Positions 28,094-37,459 of a stretch of 64,000 nt of DNA are shown here, in pieces; the first letter of the stretch is position 1; each line of letters begins with the position of its first letter. Location of the stretch: contig JAUIJC010000018.1 of assembly GCA_030431525.1 (NCBI GenBank), forward strand, positions 1 to 64,000, read 5' to 3'. Made by a program: the position numbers and the translations under genes. Under the pieces are notes generated by a model. The model was not told the origin of the DNA. It ran no database searches and worked only from the letters and a program-made list of their open reading frames with translations. The stretch comes from Bacteroidia bacterium (GTDB lineage Bacteria; Bacteroidota; Bacteroidia; Cytophagales; JAAEPT01).

Positions 28094-29056
28094 TTATGAG
28101 CGTGTAAAGCCCCCTTTCTTCAACAATGGTTTCTTTGGGATGCTTTGCACATCATAGTTCAAGAAGAACAACAACATCTGAACACCCAAAATAATTGGCA
28201 ACGCAGAAAGCATTACCGAACCGCTGGAGGTATAAACTTCCTCCAAAGAATTCTTTACCCAAAAATACCCTCCCAAGGCAATGCCAAAAAAAGTCAGCAT
28301 CAACCCCAAAGTAAGATGGATACTACCTAGGTTAAAATCCCTGAGAAAATAGTTATAGAATATCCGTTTATTAAAACGGTTGATATACTTTGGCGGGAAC
28401 TCGAATAACACTTTTCGAACACTTAGACCACTTTCCTCATCCTCATATTTGGCATGCATCGGCACGTCCTGTACCACTGCACCGATCGTCCCCAAACGGA
28501 ACAGCATATCACTCTCGAAGAAATAACGATTAGCAATTTTTGGAAGGGGCAATCGCTCCAAGGCCGCTCGATGAACTGCCGTGTAGCCATTTGTTGGATC
28601 CATGACATTCCAATAGCCATTCACCATTTTATTAATGAATGAAAGAGCACTGTTGCCGAATAATCGAATACCAGGCATCCGACTCAAGGACTCCAAAAAA
28701 TAAAAGCGGTTGCCCTTAGTGTAGTCAGCGTCTCCGTTGAGAATTGGAGTAATGAACTTGCTAATCAACTTGGGATCCATCTGGCCATCACCATCCAACT
28801 TCACCATCAAGTCGATTTCATGATCAACCGCATATTGATAGCCAGTCTTCACAGCACCTCCAACACCTTGATTTTCCTTGTGATATAGGACTGTCACCCT
28901 TGGATCCTGACAGTTCTCCTCTACAAACTTCCCGCTTTGCTCAGGACAGCAATCATCAACGACAATAATGCGTTGGACTTCTGACCCGATCTCAGGAATC
29001 AACCCCAAGATATGTTTCTTAACCTTATAGGAAGGAATAACTACCGCTACTACCAT
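28094..29056 (-). CDS. GT2 family glycosyltransferase with C-terminal membrane helices
   Basis: A 320-residue enzyme. The GT-A domain starts VAVVIPSYKVKKHI, has the nucleotide-binding IIVVDDCCPEQS near residue 30, the DGDGQMDPK metal-binding DxD near residue 90 and GYTAVHRAALERL near 158. Two membrane helices follow (near residues 245-265 and 283-303). This is the plan of polyprenyl-phosphate hexose synthases of the DPM1/GtrB kind, which load a sugar onto undecaprenyl phosphate at the cytoplasmic face. It is 4 bases from the DUF2079 gene upstream and 22 bases from the GT-C-like gene downstream. Confidence 0.9.
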   Translation of the reverse strand: MVVAVVIPSYKVKKHILGLIPEIGSEVQRIIVVDDCCPEQSGKFVEENCQDPRVTVLYHKENQGVGGAVKTGYQYAVDHEIDLMVKLDGDGQMDPKLISKFITPILNGDADYTKGNRFYFLESLSRMPGIRLFGNSALSFINKMVNGYWNVMDPTNGYTAVHRAALERLPLPKIANRYFFESDMLFRLGTIGAVVQDVPMHAKYEDEESGLSVRKVLFEFPPKYINRFNKRIFYNYFLRDFNLGSIHLTLGLMLTFFGIALGGYFWVKNSLEEVYTSSGSVMLSALPIILGVQMLLFFLNYDVQSIPKKPLLKKGGFTRS

Positions 29057-29060
29057 AACA

Positions 29061-30539
29061 TTAAAAAGAGCTGGTCACTCTTTTAAACATAAGAAACCCA
29101 CCTTGATCAGCCTTAATTTCCCAATCTTTTGAATCCCTAAGTTTCCGAATTTCACTTTCGTATGCCTTTCTAGACAAAGGGTACGTTCCTCTAACAGCTG
29201 GTGCTAGAACAATATAATCGGCATCCTTCACATGAGGATAGTGATAGATAAATTCACGGAAAGCCACATGTGGCGCAAGAAAACTCTGAGCACTTACTTT
29301 AGCATCAACAGGAATTTCATCCAAGGCTTGGTGAACATAACTTACATCAAACTCTCGTTCATAATGCTTCTTGGAATAAAAAGCGACCCCCACTGAATTG
29401 TACCATGAAGGAATTCGCTTCTCCATCACAACACCAGTAGTTATTAAAGTCATGAAAGCAAATGCTAAAGCAAAACCCTTTTTGAGTTTATCCCTACGAA
29501 ATTGTTCATCCAACCACAAATACAATCCAATAGCTAAAATAGGAGCATATTCTATTGAATACTGAGCTCCTAAGCCCCACTTCCCTGATGAATCATTAAA
29601 TAGCTTCTGAGCAAAAATCGGGAGTAACATCACTAAATACTGAGGTCTAAAAAGAAGTACAACCCCTCCCGAAAATAAAATAACTAAATGGGTTTGAAGC
29701 TTAAGCAGATCCAATGATGAATCATTGGAATGATTGACAAACAATAACTTGATAGTATACCATGGGCGCGTAACCATAGTCATAAGTACCTCGGAAAAGC
29801 TTGCCCCAAGAGCAGAGTACTTCAAATGAAGATACTCCCTACCAGCATTCCCCAAACCTGGTATCACCAATTTTACTACCACTATAAAGTAGAGACCGCT
29901 TATAACACTTATAACCAAAGCATTACGTAAAGCTATACGATCTTTAAAGTTTAACCACGCCAACCCTAAACCAATAAAAATAGCCCAAAGAGCCATGTTT
30001 TCCTTACTAATCAAAATAAGGACAAAATACACCCCAATACCCCACCAGTTTTTTCGATTAAAATAATACAGGAACCAAGGCACAAAAGTAGCTGCCATTA
30101 CATTATCATGATAATCAAACGATAATGCTGAATAGACCCCCCAAATCGCATAAAAATGAAACTGACCACAAAGGGCAAGAAACTCCTTCTCTGTTTTATC
30201 AAGAATAACCCTATACACGCCTATCCCTCCCCAAATCAAACCTACAATTTGGAAAATCAACATCGTATAGGAACCAAACAACCAATAAAAAGGAGAAACT
30301 ATAAGAGGCAAAACAGTGAAATGATCACTAAGGATATTCTCAAATTGAGGATCTCCCATTATCGTACAATCATTCCACCTAAAATGAGCATAATCAAAAA
30401 TTGCATTATTGTTAATCCCCAAATCCCAACCATATGTCCTGAAATTATAGTGATTAACCAAGGAAATCAACCCATAAACCAAACCAAAGAGTGCTACAAA
30501 ACAATAAAACGTTATGGGGTATTTTTTAGACTGCCTCAT
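29061..30539 (-). CDS. DUF2079 family membrane protein
   Basis: A 492-residue protein with about ten membrane helices. The N-terminal extracytoplasmic loop has the DUF2079 pattern: FRTYGWDLGINNNAIFDYAHFRW near residues 33-55, then ILSDHFTVLPLIVSPFYWLFGSY near residues 68-90. DUF2079 proteins are predicted GT-C-like transferases of unknown substrate. The C-terminal 130 residues are soluble (VSYVHQALDEIPVDAKVSAQSFLAPH). Its start overlaps the end of the upstream GT2 gene by 14 bases, so the two are co-translated. Confidence 0.85.
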   Translation of the reverse strand: MRQSKKYPITFYCFVALFGLVYGLISLVNHYNFRTYGWDLGINNNAIFDYAHFRWNDCTIMGDPQFENILSDHFTVLPLIVSPFYWLFGSYTMLIFQIVGLIWGGIGVYRVILDKTEKEFLALCGQFHFYAIWGVYSALSFDYHDNVMAATFVPWFLYYFNRKNWWGIGVYFVLILISKENMALWAIFIGLGLAWLNFKDRIALRNALVISVISGLYFIVVVKLVIPGLGNAGREYLHLKYSALGASFSEVLMTMVTRPWYTIKLLFVNHSNDSSLDLLKLQTHLVILFSGGVVLLFRPQYLVMLLPIFAQKLFNDSSGKWGLGAQYSIEYAPILAIGLYLWLDEQFRRDKLKKGFALAFAFMTLITTGVVMEKRIPSWYNSVGVAFYSKKHYEREFDVSYVHQALDEIPVDAKVSAQSFLAPHVAFREFIYHYPHVKDADYIVLAPAVRGTYPLSRKAYESEIRKLRDSKDWEIKADQGGFLMFKRVTSSF

Positions 30540-31491
30540 CCTCGATCAACACTTTTTCTTTGGAAACATTACTATCACGGACTACAAACAATGGTCTATT
30601 CCTAATATTTGCTGCCATTCGACTTATGTACTCTCCAATAATTCCAATACTTATCAACTGTATCCCACCCAAAAACAAAATACTCACCATTAGAGAGGGC
30701 CACCCAGGCTCATAGTTTTTGAATATAAATCGTTGTATTAACGTATAGAGTATCACTAAGAATGAAATTCCTGACACCACAAATCCTGATGCTGTAGCAA
30801 ATTTTAGTGGGAAATTTGAAAAAGCAGTGATTCCGTCAAGAGCAAACTTGAACATCTTCTTGTAGGTATAACCTGTCTCACCAGCATGCCGACCATCCCT
30901 ATCATATTCTAAATAGGTTTGTCTAAACCCAGCCCATGAAATTTGCCCACGAATAAACTTGTTCTGCTCAGGCATCCTATTAAGGATATCCACCAGTTTG
31001 CGATCCATTATGCGAAAATCCCCTGTATCCACTGGGATTTCGACAGACGTAATACTTGCCAATGTCCTGTAAAACCACTTAGCCGTCCATTTCTTCAAGA
31101 CTGTCTCATTTGCACGTTTACGGCGCTTAGCATAAACAACCTCATACCCCTCATCCATCTTTTCCCACATGTCCACAATCAGCTCTGGGGGATCTTGGAG
31201 ATCTGCATCAATAATAACTACACGTCGACCTTTTACATACTCCAAGCCTGCACTCACTGCAATCTGGTGACCAAAATTCCGACTAAAATCAATGTACTTC
31301 ACCTCTTCCTGAACTTCCGCTAGCTGACGGATCAATTCCATGGAAGAGTCCTTACTGCCATCATTAACAAAGAGAAATTCCTTGCGGACATCCAATGGCT
31401 TCAAGGCCGAAGTTAATCGCTCATATAGCAAGGAGATATTTTCCTCCTCATTATAAATTGGAATAATTACACTTAAATCAATGATAGACAT
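30526..31491 (-). CDS. GT2 glycosyltransferase, GtrB/DPM type
   Basis: A 321-residue enzyme: IDLSVIIPIYNEEENI at the start, EFLFVNDGSKDSS near residue 39, DFSRNFGHQIAVSAGLEY near 71, the DADLQDPPEL metal motif near 95 and VDTGDFRIMDRKLVDIL near 152. Two C-terminal membrane helices lie near residues 235-257 and 270-293. This matches bactoprenol-phosphate glucosyl/mannosyl transferases (GtrB, CsbB, YfdH), which flank membrane GT-C proteins. The paired DUF2079 gene overlaps it by 14 bases, which supports a carrier-loading and transfer pair. Confidence 0.92.
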   Translation of the reverse strand: MSIIDLSVIIPIYNEEENISLLYERLTSALKPLDVRKEFLFVNDGSKDSSMELIRQLAEVQEEVKYIDFSRNFGHQIAVSAGLEYVKGRRVVIIDADLQDPPELIVDMWEKMDEGYEVVYAKRRKRANETVLKKWTAKWFYRTLASITSVEIPVDTGDFRIMDRKLVDILNRMPEQNKFIRGQISWAGFRQTYLEYDRDGRHAGETGYTYKKMFKFALDGITAFSNFPLKFATASGFVVSGISFLVILYTLIQRFIFKNYEPGWPSLMVSILFLGGIQLISIGIIGEYISRMAANIRNRPLFVVRDSNVSKEKVLIEDEAV

Positions 31492-31565
31492 ATAGTTACA
31501 TTTTATTCAGAAAGACAAAATTACTTACTTCGACAGAGAAGCTGAAAAAAAATGCAGCCTTTCCC

Positions 31566-33014
31566 CTATTCTTGATAAAATAATTTTTCGTCTTTAAGAA
31601 CTCTCCATCTCCTCAAAAGCTCAACCTTAACCCTTGAGTCTTCCTTATTTTTAACTTTTCCCCAAGAAAGTAATGAACACCACCCAGGAACTTTGACCAC
31701 ATCACCAGGCGTATCCCTTAACTGCCTCATAGACTCCTGCTCACAATTACAAAGAACCGCTCGCCATTCTATCGCCTTACTCGTCCATGGTGTTTCAGCA
31801 AAAACAAACACACCCAACACCAAAGACAAGAACAACCAATAAAGCTTATCAAGATGAGACCGACCCGTTTCAATCAAAAAACTGGTGGACACAGCAAAAA
31901 GAAACAGGGAAACAACCGTCACAGGCAAATAAGTATCTGACCTGATGATCAACGGACGATAGTCACGGTATCCCCCAAGAGGTAATAATAAGGTGTACAA
32001 AAGGGAAAATATCCCCAACCAGAAAAATAAGCCCAAGTACCTTCCTGTCTCCTCCTTCTTGTTTGAGAAATAAAGGAGAAGGCCATTAACAACCACAGCA
32101 AGAAACAACAGAGCAGAACTCCAAGTCGAGGACACCGTTTTCCAAAACCCCTGAGGTAATCGCCCATAGCGTTCCGATATGGGAATGCTCGCCCACTGAT
32201 TCTCACTGTTGCTTCTTCCCACATAAAGGGAGTACAATGAAAGAAAAATGAGAACCATGAAATAAAACAGAAGTCCCTTGGGTATTTCTTGCCACACCTT
32301 TCGAAGGCCAAACCATGAAAACCCATTTTTTTGAAGCCCGCTCCAAGCCAAATAACATAGACCCATAGGCATTGCCAACAACACTACAGCTGGAACTAAG
32401 GGCCCATTCAAAGCCAAAAAGAAAGTCCCTGGAACCAATATAAAATGCAGCCACCACGGAAAGCCTAAGGCTGAATCATCGATAAAGGCTTCTCGAAATG
32501 GACATAAGAACAATAGCAAAAAACCAATGGGCACCGCATAAAAAAAAGTATAAGTAATAGAAGGATCAATTAGACCGATAGGCCCAAATGATAACACACA
32601 GGGAACCAATAACGCCCAAATAACTAACCCTTGAAAAGAAAAGAACTTTTGCTTCCCTACAATTAGATAGACCAATGGCCCCAACAACAAAAACACTCCT
32701 AACATTTTCCCCAAGCCAACTGACAGATAAATGCTTTTAATAGGAGATACAAAGACCTGAAGAGTTACCGGAACATGATCAAAATATTGTTTTGTGAACC
32801 AGTGCGCAAAAAATCGGTTAGGTGCGGGATAAATATCACCATTAAAAAGAACCCCAAAGGCCAATGGATCAGTTAAGACACGTCTGTAGGCTTCAGCTGG
32901 CACTACAATATTTGGCAAATCTCCATCTAGAGGAGTATTACAAAACATGTAAAACAAGAGCCCAAGCTCGAACAGCACAAAACCGATCAAACCAAGTTTA
33001 ACCAAGGCCTTCAT
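31566..33014 (-). CDS. Polytopic membrane protein of the glycan cluster
   Basis: A 482-residue protein with about eleven membrane helices and a short soluble tail. The first extracytoplasmic loop (CNTPLDGDLPNIVVPAEAYRRVL, residues 26-48) has an acidic PLDGD cluster near the membrane, in keeping with a GT-C fold, but no family signature is clear to me. It is upstream of, and in line with, the GT2/DUF2079 genes (74-base gap) and 45 bases downstream of proline dehydrogenase. It is AT-rich like its cluster neighbours. Confidence 0.72.
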   Translation of the reverse strand: MKALVKLGLIGFVLFELGLLFYMFCNTPLDGDLPNIVVPAEAYRRVLTDPLAFGVLFNGDIYPAPNRFFAHWFTKQYFDHVPVTLQVFVSPIKSIYLSVGLGKMLGVFLLLGPLVYLIVGKQKFFSFQGLVIWALLVPCVLSFGPIGLIDPSITYTFFYAVPIGFLLLFLCPFREAFIDDSALGFPWWLHFILVPGTFFLALNGPLVPAVVLLAMPMGLCYLAWSGLQKNGFSWFGLRKVWQEIPKGLLFYFMVLIFLSLYSLYVGRSNSENQWASIPISERYGRLPQGFWKTVSSTWSSALLFLAVVVNGLLLYFSNKKEETGRYLGLFFWLGIFSLLYTLLLPLGGYRDYRPLIIRSDTYLPVTVVSLFLFAVSTSFLIETGRSHLDKLYWLFLSLVLGVFVFAETPWTSKAIEWRAVLCNCEQESMRQLRDTPGDVVKVPGWCSLLSWGKVKNKEDSRVKVELLRRWRVLKDEKLFYQE

Positions 33015-33059
33015 AATGAAATCTACATTTTTATTGCAAATCTCTTCAAAAACTGACGC

Positions 33060-34139
33060 TTACCCAAACACCCCACTATTTTCCTCAACCCTCCTCAACA
33101 AATAAGGCATCAAGTCCTCCACAGGACCATAAGGCAGGTATTTCACAACATTAAACCCTTGAGAAACCAGAGAGGCACTAAGCTCATCAGCCATCCCAAA
33201 AAGCTGAGAGAACCAAAAACGGGCATCATCAGAGCGAATGCCGTTTTCTCGCAAAAAATCTGAAAAAAGGACACAACTCCCTTGATTGTGGGAGGCCAGA
33301 CAGAGATTTGCACCTTGACGGAAACAAAGCATGGCACCTTGATTAAAGGCGGTATCCGTTTCCATCTTAGTTTCATGGATGGGAGAAACTTCACCGGCCT
33401 GCAAGGCGATTCGACGTTCGGTTTCCATATAAGCACCGCGGACAAGCTTGACGCCAAGAGTAAAATCAGCTTGGTCGGCCTTTCGCAGGTCCTCATCCAA
33501 TTCCGACAACGCCTGCTTGCGATACATTTGATAGGTGGAAAAAACGGTGACCGCCTCCTTGTTGAATCTCTCCATCATTCCCATGGCGATTCCCCGAATC
33601 TCTTGTTGAATCCAACTTTCCTCAGCATCGATAAAAAGTCGGACTTCATTTTCAGAAGCAGTTCGACAGACTTCCTCAATTCGAGCCATTCCCGAAAGCC
33701 AAACATCACTTTCCTGCTCAGAAAGGATTTCACCACCTTGTCGTTTTTCCAGAAGTTTTTTGGGCAACAGCGCTGTCACCTTAAATACCACAAAAGGCAC
33801 CTGTGGATTATTGTGAGCGAAAGCAATACAATGTAGAAGCTCCTCTTTGGCCCGATTCATCTGAGCGTCTTCTCCGGAACCTTCCAGTCCAAAATCGAGG
33901 GCAACACCTATATTTTGGAGCGCCAGCTCATTCATCACTGGCAAGCAATCCTCCAAGGATTCTCCTCCACAAAATCGGCCATAGATTGTTTTTCGAATCA
34001 AGGTTTTGGCAAAAGGAACTTTCCCGATGGACCAAGTTGCCAAACGCATCCCAGCTTTCACCGCCGTCGGAAAGCGCATCAAATTGTAAAAAAACCAGTC
34101 TCCAAGCGTTTTCCCTATGGATTTTACTACGTTGCCCAT
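33060..34139 (-). CDS. Proline dehydrogenase
   Basis: A 359-residue single-function proline dehydrogenase, which oxidises proline to pyrroline-5-carboxylate with FAD. The beta/alpha-barrel signatures are VKLVRGAYMETER near residue 239 and the C-terminal NVVKYLPYGPVEDLMPYLLRRVEENSG, the strongly conserved substrate-binding motif with its two arginines. The SQLFGMADELS segment matches the flavin-binding region. ATG 34139 (MGNVVKSIGKTL) was chosen; the 42 codons upstream in frame do not resemble the family. No P5C dehydrogenase lies nearby. Confidence 0.93.
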   Translation of the reverse strand: MGNVVKSIGKTLGDWFFYNLMRFPTAVKAGMRLATWSIGKVPFAKTLIRKTIYGRFCGGESLEDCLPVMNELALQNIGVALDFGLEGSGEDAQMNRAKEELLHCIAFAHNNPQVPFVVFKVTALLPKKLLEKRQGGEILSEQESDVWLSGMARIEEVCRTASENEVRLFIDAEESWIQQEIRGIAMGMMERFNKEAVTVFSTYQMYRKQALSELDEDLRKADQADFTLGVKLVRGAYMETERRIALQAGEVSPIHETKMETDTAFNQGAMLCFRQGANLCLASHNQGSCVLFSDFLRENGIRSDDARFWFSQLFGMADELSASLVSQGFNVVKYLPYGPVEDLMPYLLRRVEENSGVFG

Positions 34140-34305
34140 AAGTCCTCTCCTCCCTTTTTCCAACAAAGACAAAAGCCAACAAATGTAAATGGAGAACGTT
34201 TTTGGACACCCCATTGTTGAGCCATGGAGGCTGTTTCTTAGTGGAGGCAAGAAATTCCTAACCAAGATTTAATAGTTCCTTTACCCTCAAAGGGACTCAC
34301 CAACA

Positions 34306-34334
34306 GGTTTTCTAAGAAAAAAGGAATATATTTG
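34306..34334 (+). promoter_or_regulatory. Promoter of the aro operon
   Basis: TATATTTG at 34327-34334 is an exact -7 match, with TTTT about 16 bases upstream as a weak -33. It leaves a leader of about 95 bases before the aroG ATG. The rest of the ~300-base gap (34140-34436) shows no gene and no obvious attenuator. Confidence 0.55.
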
Positions 34335-34436
34335 CATCCATAAAGTAATTGTCCCTCAGTCCTTTTGTAAAAGATTCCATTTTTCACTGATAATCAGTCG
34401 ATTGGACAAAGAGACACTGAAGCAGAATTTAAGACT

Positions 34437-35534
34437 ATGAGCAAACTGAATATAACTCCGATGGAGGAGTGGTCTGGAGCAAAAGACCGCCCCTTGATTA
34501 TCGCCGGCCCTTGTAGCGCCGAGACGGAAGAGCAGGTAATGGCCATTGCTGAACAGCTTTCTAAGCAATCCATTGACTATTATCGTGCTGGTATTTGGAA
34601 ACCACGTACCCGTCCAGGCTCTTTTGAAGGCATTGGCGAGGAGGGTCTACGTTGGCTCAAGAACATTAAAGAGACCTACGGTTTGAAAGTAGGTACTGAG
34701 GTGGCTACCCCACAGCACGTTGAGTTGGCATTGAAATATGGCATCGACGCTTTGTGGATTGGCGCCCGTACTACGGTAAACCCATTCTCTGTTCAGGATA
34801 TTGCTGACGCCCTTCAAGGTGCTGACGTTCCTGTTTTGATTAAAAACCCAATCAACCCAGACAACGGTCTTTGGGTTGGGGCTATCGAGCGTATCGCTGC
34901 TGCTGGCATCACTAAAATTGCTGCCATCCACCGCGGTTACTCTACTCACGAAAAAACTCGTTTCCGCAACAAGCCAATGTGGCAACTTGCTATCGAGTTG
35001 AAGCGTGCTTTCCCTGAAATTCCAATCATCAACGACCCAAGCCACATCGCTGGTACGCGTGACCTTATCCAAGAGGTATCGCAGAGCGCCATGGACATCG
35101 GCTTGAACGGTTTGATGATCGAGACCCACTGCAACCCAGATGAGGCTTGGTCTGACGCTAAACAGCAGGTTACTCCTGACCGTTTGCAAGAGATCCTTGC
35201 CAGCCTTAAGATCCGCAACGTTTCTTCTGACAACATCGAGTTCAACACTTCTTTGGAGGACTTGCGTGAGCAGATTGACGCTAAGGACAAGGAAATCATC
35301 GACGTACTTGCTAGCCGTATGAACATCGCCAAGCAGATTGGTGAGTACAAGCGCGAGAACAACGTGACTACCCTTCAGATGAACCGTTGGGAGTACTTGT
35401 TGCAAGACCGTGTGAACAAGGCGTCTTCTCTTGATTTGAATGACGACTTCATCCGTGAGGTGTTCCAAACCATCCACAAGGAGTCCATCAAATTGCAGAA
35501 CGAAATCATGAACAACGATAAGGTCAATGCTTAA
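34437..35534 (+). CDS. Bifunctional DAHP synthase / chorismate mutase
   Basis: A 365-residue fusion. Residues 1-265 are a short (type I-beta) 3-deoxy-7-phosphoheptulonate synthase: IIAGPCSAETEEQ near 21, GIWKPRTRPGSFEGIG near 49, AAIHRGYSTHEKTRFRN near 163, PIINDPSHIAGTRDLI near 198. Residues 275-360 are an AroQ-type chorismate mutase: LEDLREQIDAKDKEIIDVLASRM...IGEYKRENNV. It therefore performs both the entry step of the shikimate pathway and the step from chorismate to prephenate. The mutase is at the C-terminus, as in other Bacteroidota. Its stop overlaps the aroB start by 8 bases. Feedback by prephenate is known in such fusions but is not readable here. Confidence 0.95.
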   Translation: MSKLNITPMEEWSGAKDRPLIIAGPCSAETEEQVMAIAEQLSKQSIDYYRAGIWKPRTRPGSFEGIGEEGLRWLKNIKETYGLKVGTEVATPQHVELALKYGIDALWIGARTTVNPFSVQDIADALQGADVPVLIKNPINPDNGLWVGAIERIAAAGITKIAAIHRGYSTHEKTRFRNKPMWQLAIELKRAFPEIPIINDPSHIAGTRDLIQEVSQSAMDIGLNGLMIETHCNPDEAWSDAKQQVTPDRLQEILASLKIRNVSSDNIEFNTSLEDLREQIDAKDKEIIDVLASRMNIAKQIGEYKRENNVTTLQMNRWEYLLQDRVNKASSLDLNDDFIREVFQTIHKESIKLQNEIMNNDKVNA

Positions 35535-36576
35535 AATTCAGGAACACAACATCTACATTTCGCACAATCTTAAAGCGTCCTTAGATGATGTCCTGAATGC
35601 CTCCAACTATTCAAAAATCGCCGTTATCGTTGATGAGAATACGGAGGAACATTGCCTACCAATACTTCAGCCCCTGCTCCCCTCCGGAACAGGGGTTGTT
35701 CGCATTAAAAGCGGTGAGGAAAACAAGACCCTCGCCACTTGCGGACACATCTGGCAAGAACTGACGGACATGGCCTTCGACCGCAAGGCATTGGTCATCA
35801 ACCTTGGCGGTGGCGTCATTGGCGACATGGGCGGATTCTGCGCCTCCACCTACAAACGTGGGATTGATTTCATCCAGATTCCAACCACTTTGCTTTCTCA
35901 GGTAGATGCCAGTGTGGGCGGAAAGTTGGGCGTGGATTTCAACGAGTTGAAAAACCACATCGGCGTATTTCGTCGCCCAAATGCCGTGTTGATCAACACC
36001 GAATTCCTCAAAACCCTTGACCCGCGCGAGGTGCGCTCCGGTTATGCTGAGGTGATCAAGCATTGCTTGATTGCCGACAAGGACCGCTGGGACCGCCTCA
36101 AGCAGAAAGGCTTGGAGGAACAGGACTTTGACGAGTTGGTGGAACATTCCATCAAGGTCAAGGCTGATATCACCACTGCTGACCCTTTAGAAAAAGGGCT
36201 TCGGAAGATTCTCAACTTCGGCCACACCATTGGTCACGCCGTCGAAAGCTTCTACCTTCCTACGGAAAAGAAATTGCTTCATGGTGAGGCCATCGCCGTT
36301 GGCATGATTGCCGAGGCTTACCTCTCCTTCCAACGCGGATTCATCACCGAGGAGGACTGCCAAGAAATCACGGATTACATCCTATCCATTTATGGAAAAG
36401 TTGAAATCCCTGTGGCAGACTACGAACACATCGTTCCATTGACCTTGCAGGACAAAAAGAACGAAGGTGGCACCGTACTCGCCTCCCTGTTGGATGAGAT
36501 TGGCAAAGCCAACTTCAACCAAGCGATCGGTAAGGAGGACATTGAGGCGGGACTAAATTATTACCGTAGGCAATAA
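35527..36576 (+). CDS. aroB: 3-dehydroquinate synthase
   Basis: A 349-residue enzyme, step 2 of the shikimate pathway, NAD- and metal-dependent. Visible family motifs: SGEENKTLATCGHIW near 59, NLGGGVIGDMGGFCASTYKRGIDFIQIPT near residues 91-120, QVDASVGGKLGVDF near 124, RSGYAEVIKHCLI near 172, NFGHTIGHAVESF near 234 and LLHGEAIAVGM near 252 (metal-binding His and Glu). Its ATG lies inside the 3' end of the DAHP synthase gene, so translation is coupled. A 38-base gap separates it from the KilA-N gene. Confidence 0.96.
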   Translation: MLKIQEHNIYISHNLKASLDDVLNASNYSKIAVIVDENTEEHCLPILQPLLPSGTGVVRIKSGEENKTLATCGHIWQELTDMAFDRKALVINLGGGVIGDMGGFCASTYKRGIDFIQIPTTLLSQVDASVGGKLGVDFNELKNHIGVFRRPNAVLINTEFLKTLDPREVRSGYAEVIKHCLIADKDRWDRLKQKGLEEQDFDELVEHSIKVKADITTADPLEKGLRKILNFGHTIGHAVESFYLPTEKKLLHGEAIAVGMIAEAYLSFQRGFITEEDCQEITDYILSIYGKVEIPVADYEHIVPLTLQDKKNEGGTVLASLLDEIGKANFNQAIGKEDIEAGLNYYRRQ

Positions 36577-36614
36577 TTGCCATTTTGTATTCACGCATTT
36601 TCCGTTGAATCACG

Positions 36615-37427
36615 ATGGGGAAGAAAAACAAACAAATCACCGTACTTGGACAGGATATCACCGTTAGTCAAGATGATTTCATCTCACTAACCGATATGCT
36701 CAAAGCCAAGGATGGTGATTTTTTTATTTCAGACTGGTTACGCAACCGGAACACCGTCGAATACTTGGGCATTTGGGAACGCATCCATAACCCAGATTTT
36801 AATTATGGCGAATTCGCCACAATTAAAAGTCAGGCTGGATTGAACAGCTATAAAATCAGTGTCAAAGAATGGGTTGAGAAAACCAACGCTATTGGACTTC
36901 GTGCCAAAGCAGGACGTTATGGAGGTACTTATGCCCACAAGGATATCGCCTTTGAATTTGGCATGTGGATTAGTGCCGAATTCAAAATATACCTTGTTAA
37001 AGAATTCCAACGACTTGTTGAAGCGGAGAACAACCGTCAACAACTTGATTGGAATCTCCAAAGAACATTAGCCAAAGTGAATTACAGCATCCATACGGAT
37101 GCCATCAAGGAAAAGCTGGTTCCCAAACAACTTTCTTCCAAACAAATTGCCTTCGTCTACGCCTCCGAAGCGGACCTTTTGAATGTTGCCTTATTTGGGA
37201 AAACAGCTTCCGAATGGAGAAATGACCACCCGAATGAAAAGGGCAATATGAGAGATTCGGCGACCCTTGAACAACTTGTTGTCTTGTCAAATCTGGAAAG
37301 TATCAATGCCTTACTCATCCAACAAGGCATTTCCCAAAAGGAAAGATTGATTCAACTTAACCAGATCGCAATTTCTCAATTGCAGTCACTAATAGACCAT
37401 CAAGCAATTAAGAAACTCAAGTCATAG
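36615..37427 (+). CDS. KilA-N domain protein lodged in the aro operon
   Basis: A 270-residue protein. Residues 20-137 fit a KilA-N DNA-binding domain: ISLTDMLKAKDG, FISDWLRNRNTVEYLGIWERIHNP, KISVKEWVEKTNAIGLRAKAGRYGGTYAHKDIAFEFGMWIS and FKIYLVKEFQRL. The C-terminal half is helical with no named domain (LEQLVVLSNLESINALLIQQG). KilA-N occurs in phage and virus regulators and in scattered chromosomal proteins. Here it sits between aroB and aroA in the same direction, 38 and 32 bases from them, with no other phage gene. It is probably an insertion that kept the operon open, perhaps with a regulatory or defence role. Confidence 0.85.
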   Translation: MGKKNKQITVLGQDITVSQDDFISLTDMLKAKDGDFFISDWLRNRNTVEYLGIWERIHNPDFNYGEFATIKSQAGLNSYKISVKEWVEKTNAIGLRAKAGRYGGTYAHKDIAFEFGMWISAEFKIYLVKEFQRLVEAENNRQQLDWNLQRTLAKVNYSIHTDAIKEKLVPKQLSSKQIAFVYASEADLLNVALFGKTASEWRNDHPNEKGNMRDSATLEQLVVLSNLESINALLIQQGISQKERLIQLNQIAISQLQSLIDHQAIKKLKS

Positions 37428-37459
37428 GCTTGTAAATTGTGCCCTACTATCAAATCAAT

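Noticed and set aside
34647-35477. Open frame antisense to the DAHP synthase gene
   Set aside because: The opposite strand is a well-recognised enzyme with coupled neighbours; the antisense product has no recognisable features.
36615-37427. KilA-N gene as part of a prophage
   Set aside because: No integrase, capsid, replication or lysis gene is nearby, and both neighbours are shikimate genes in the same direction.
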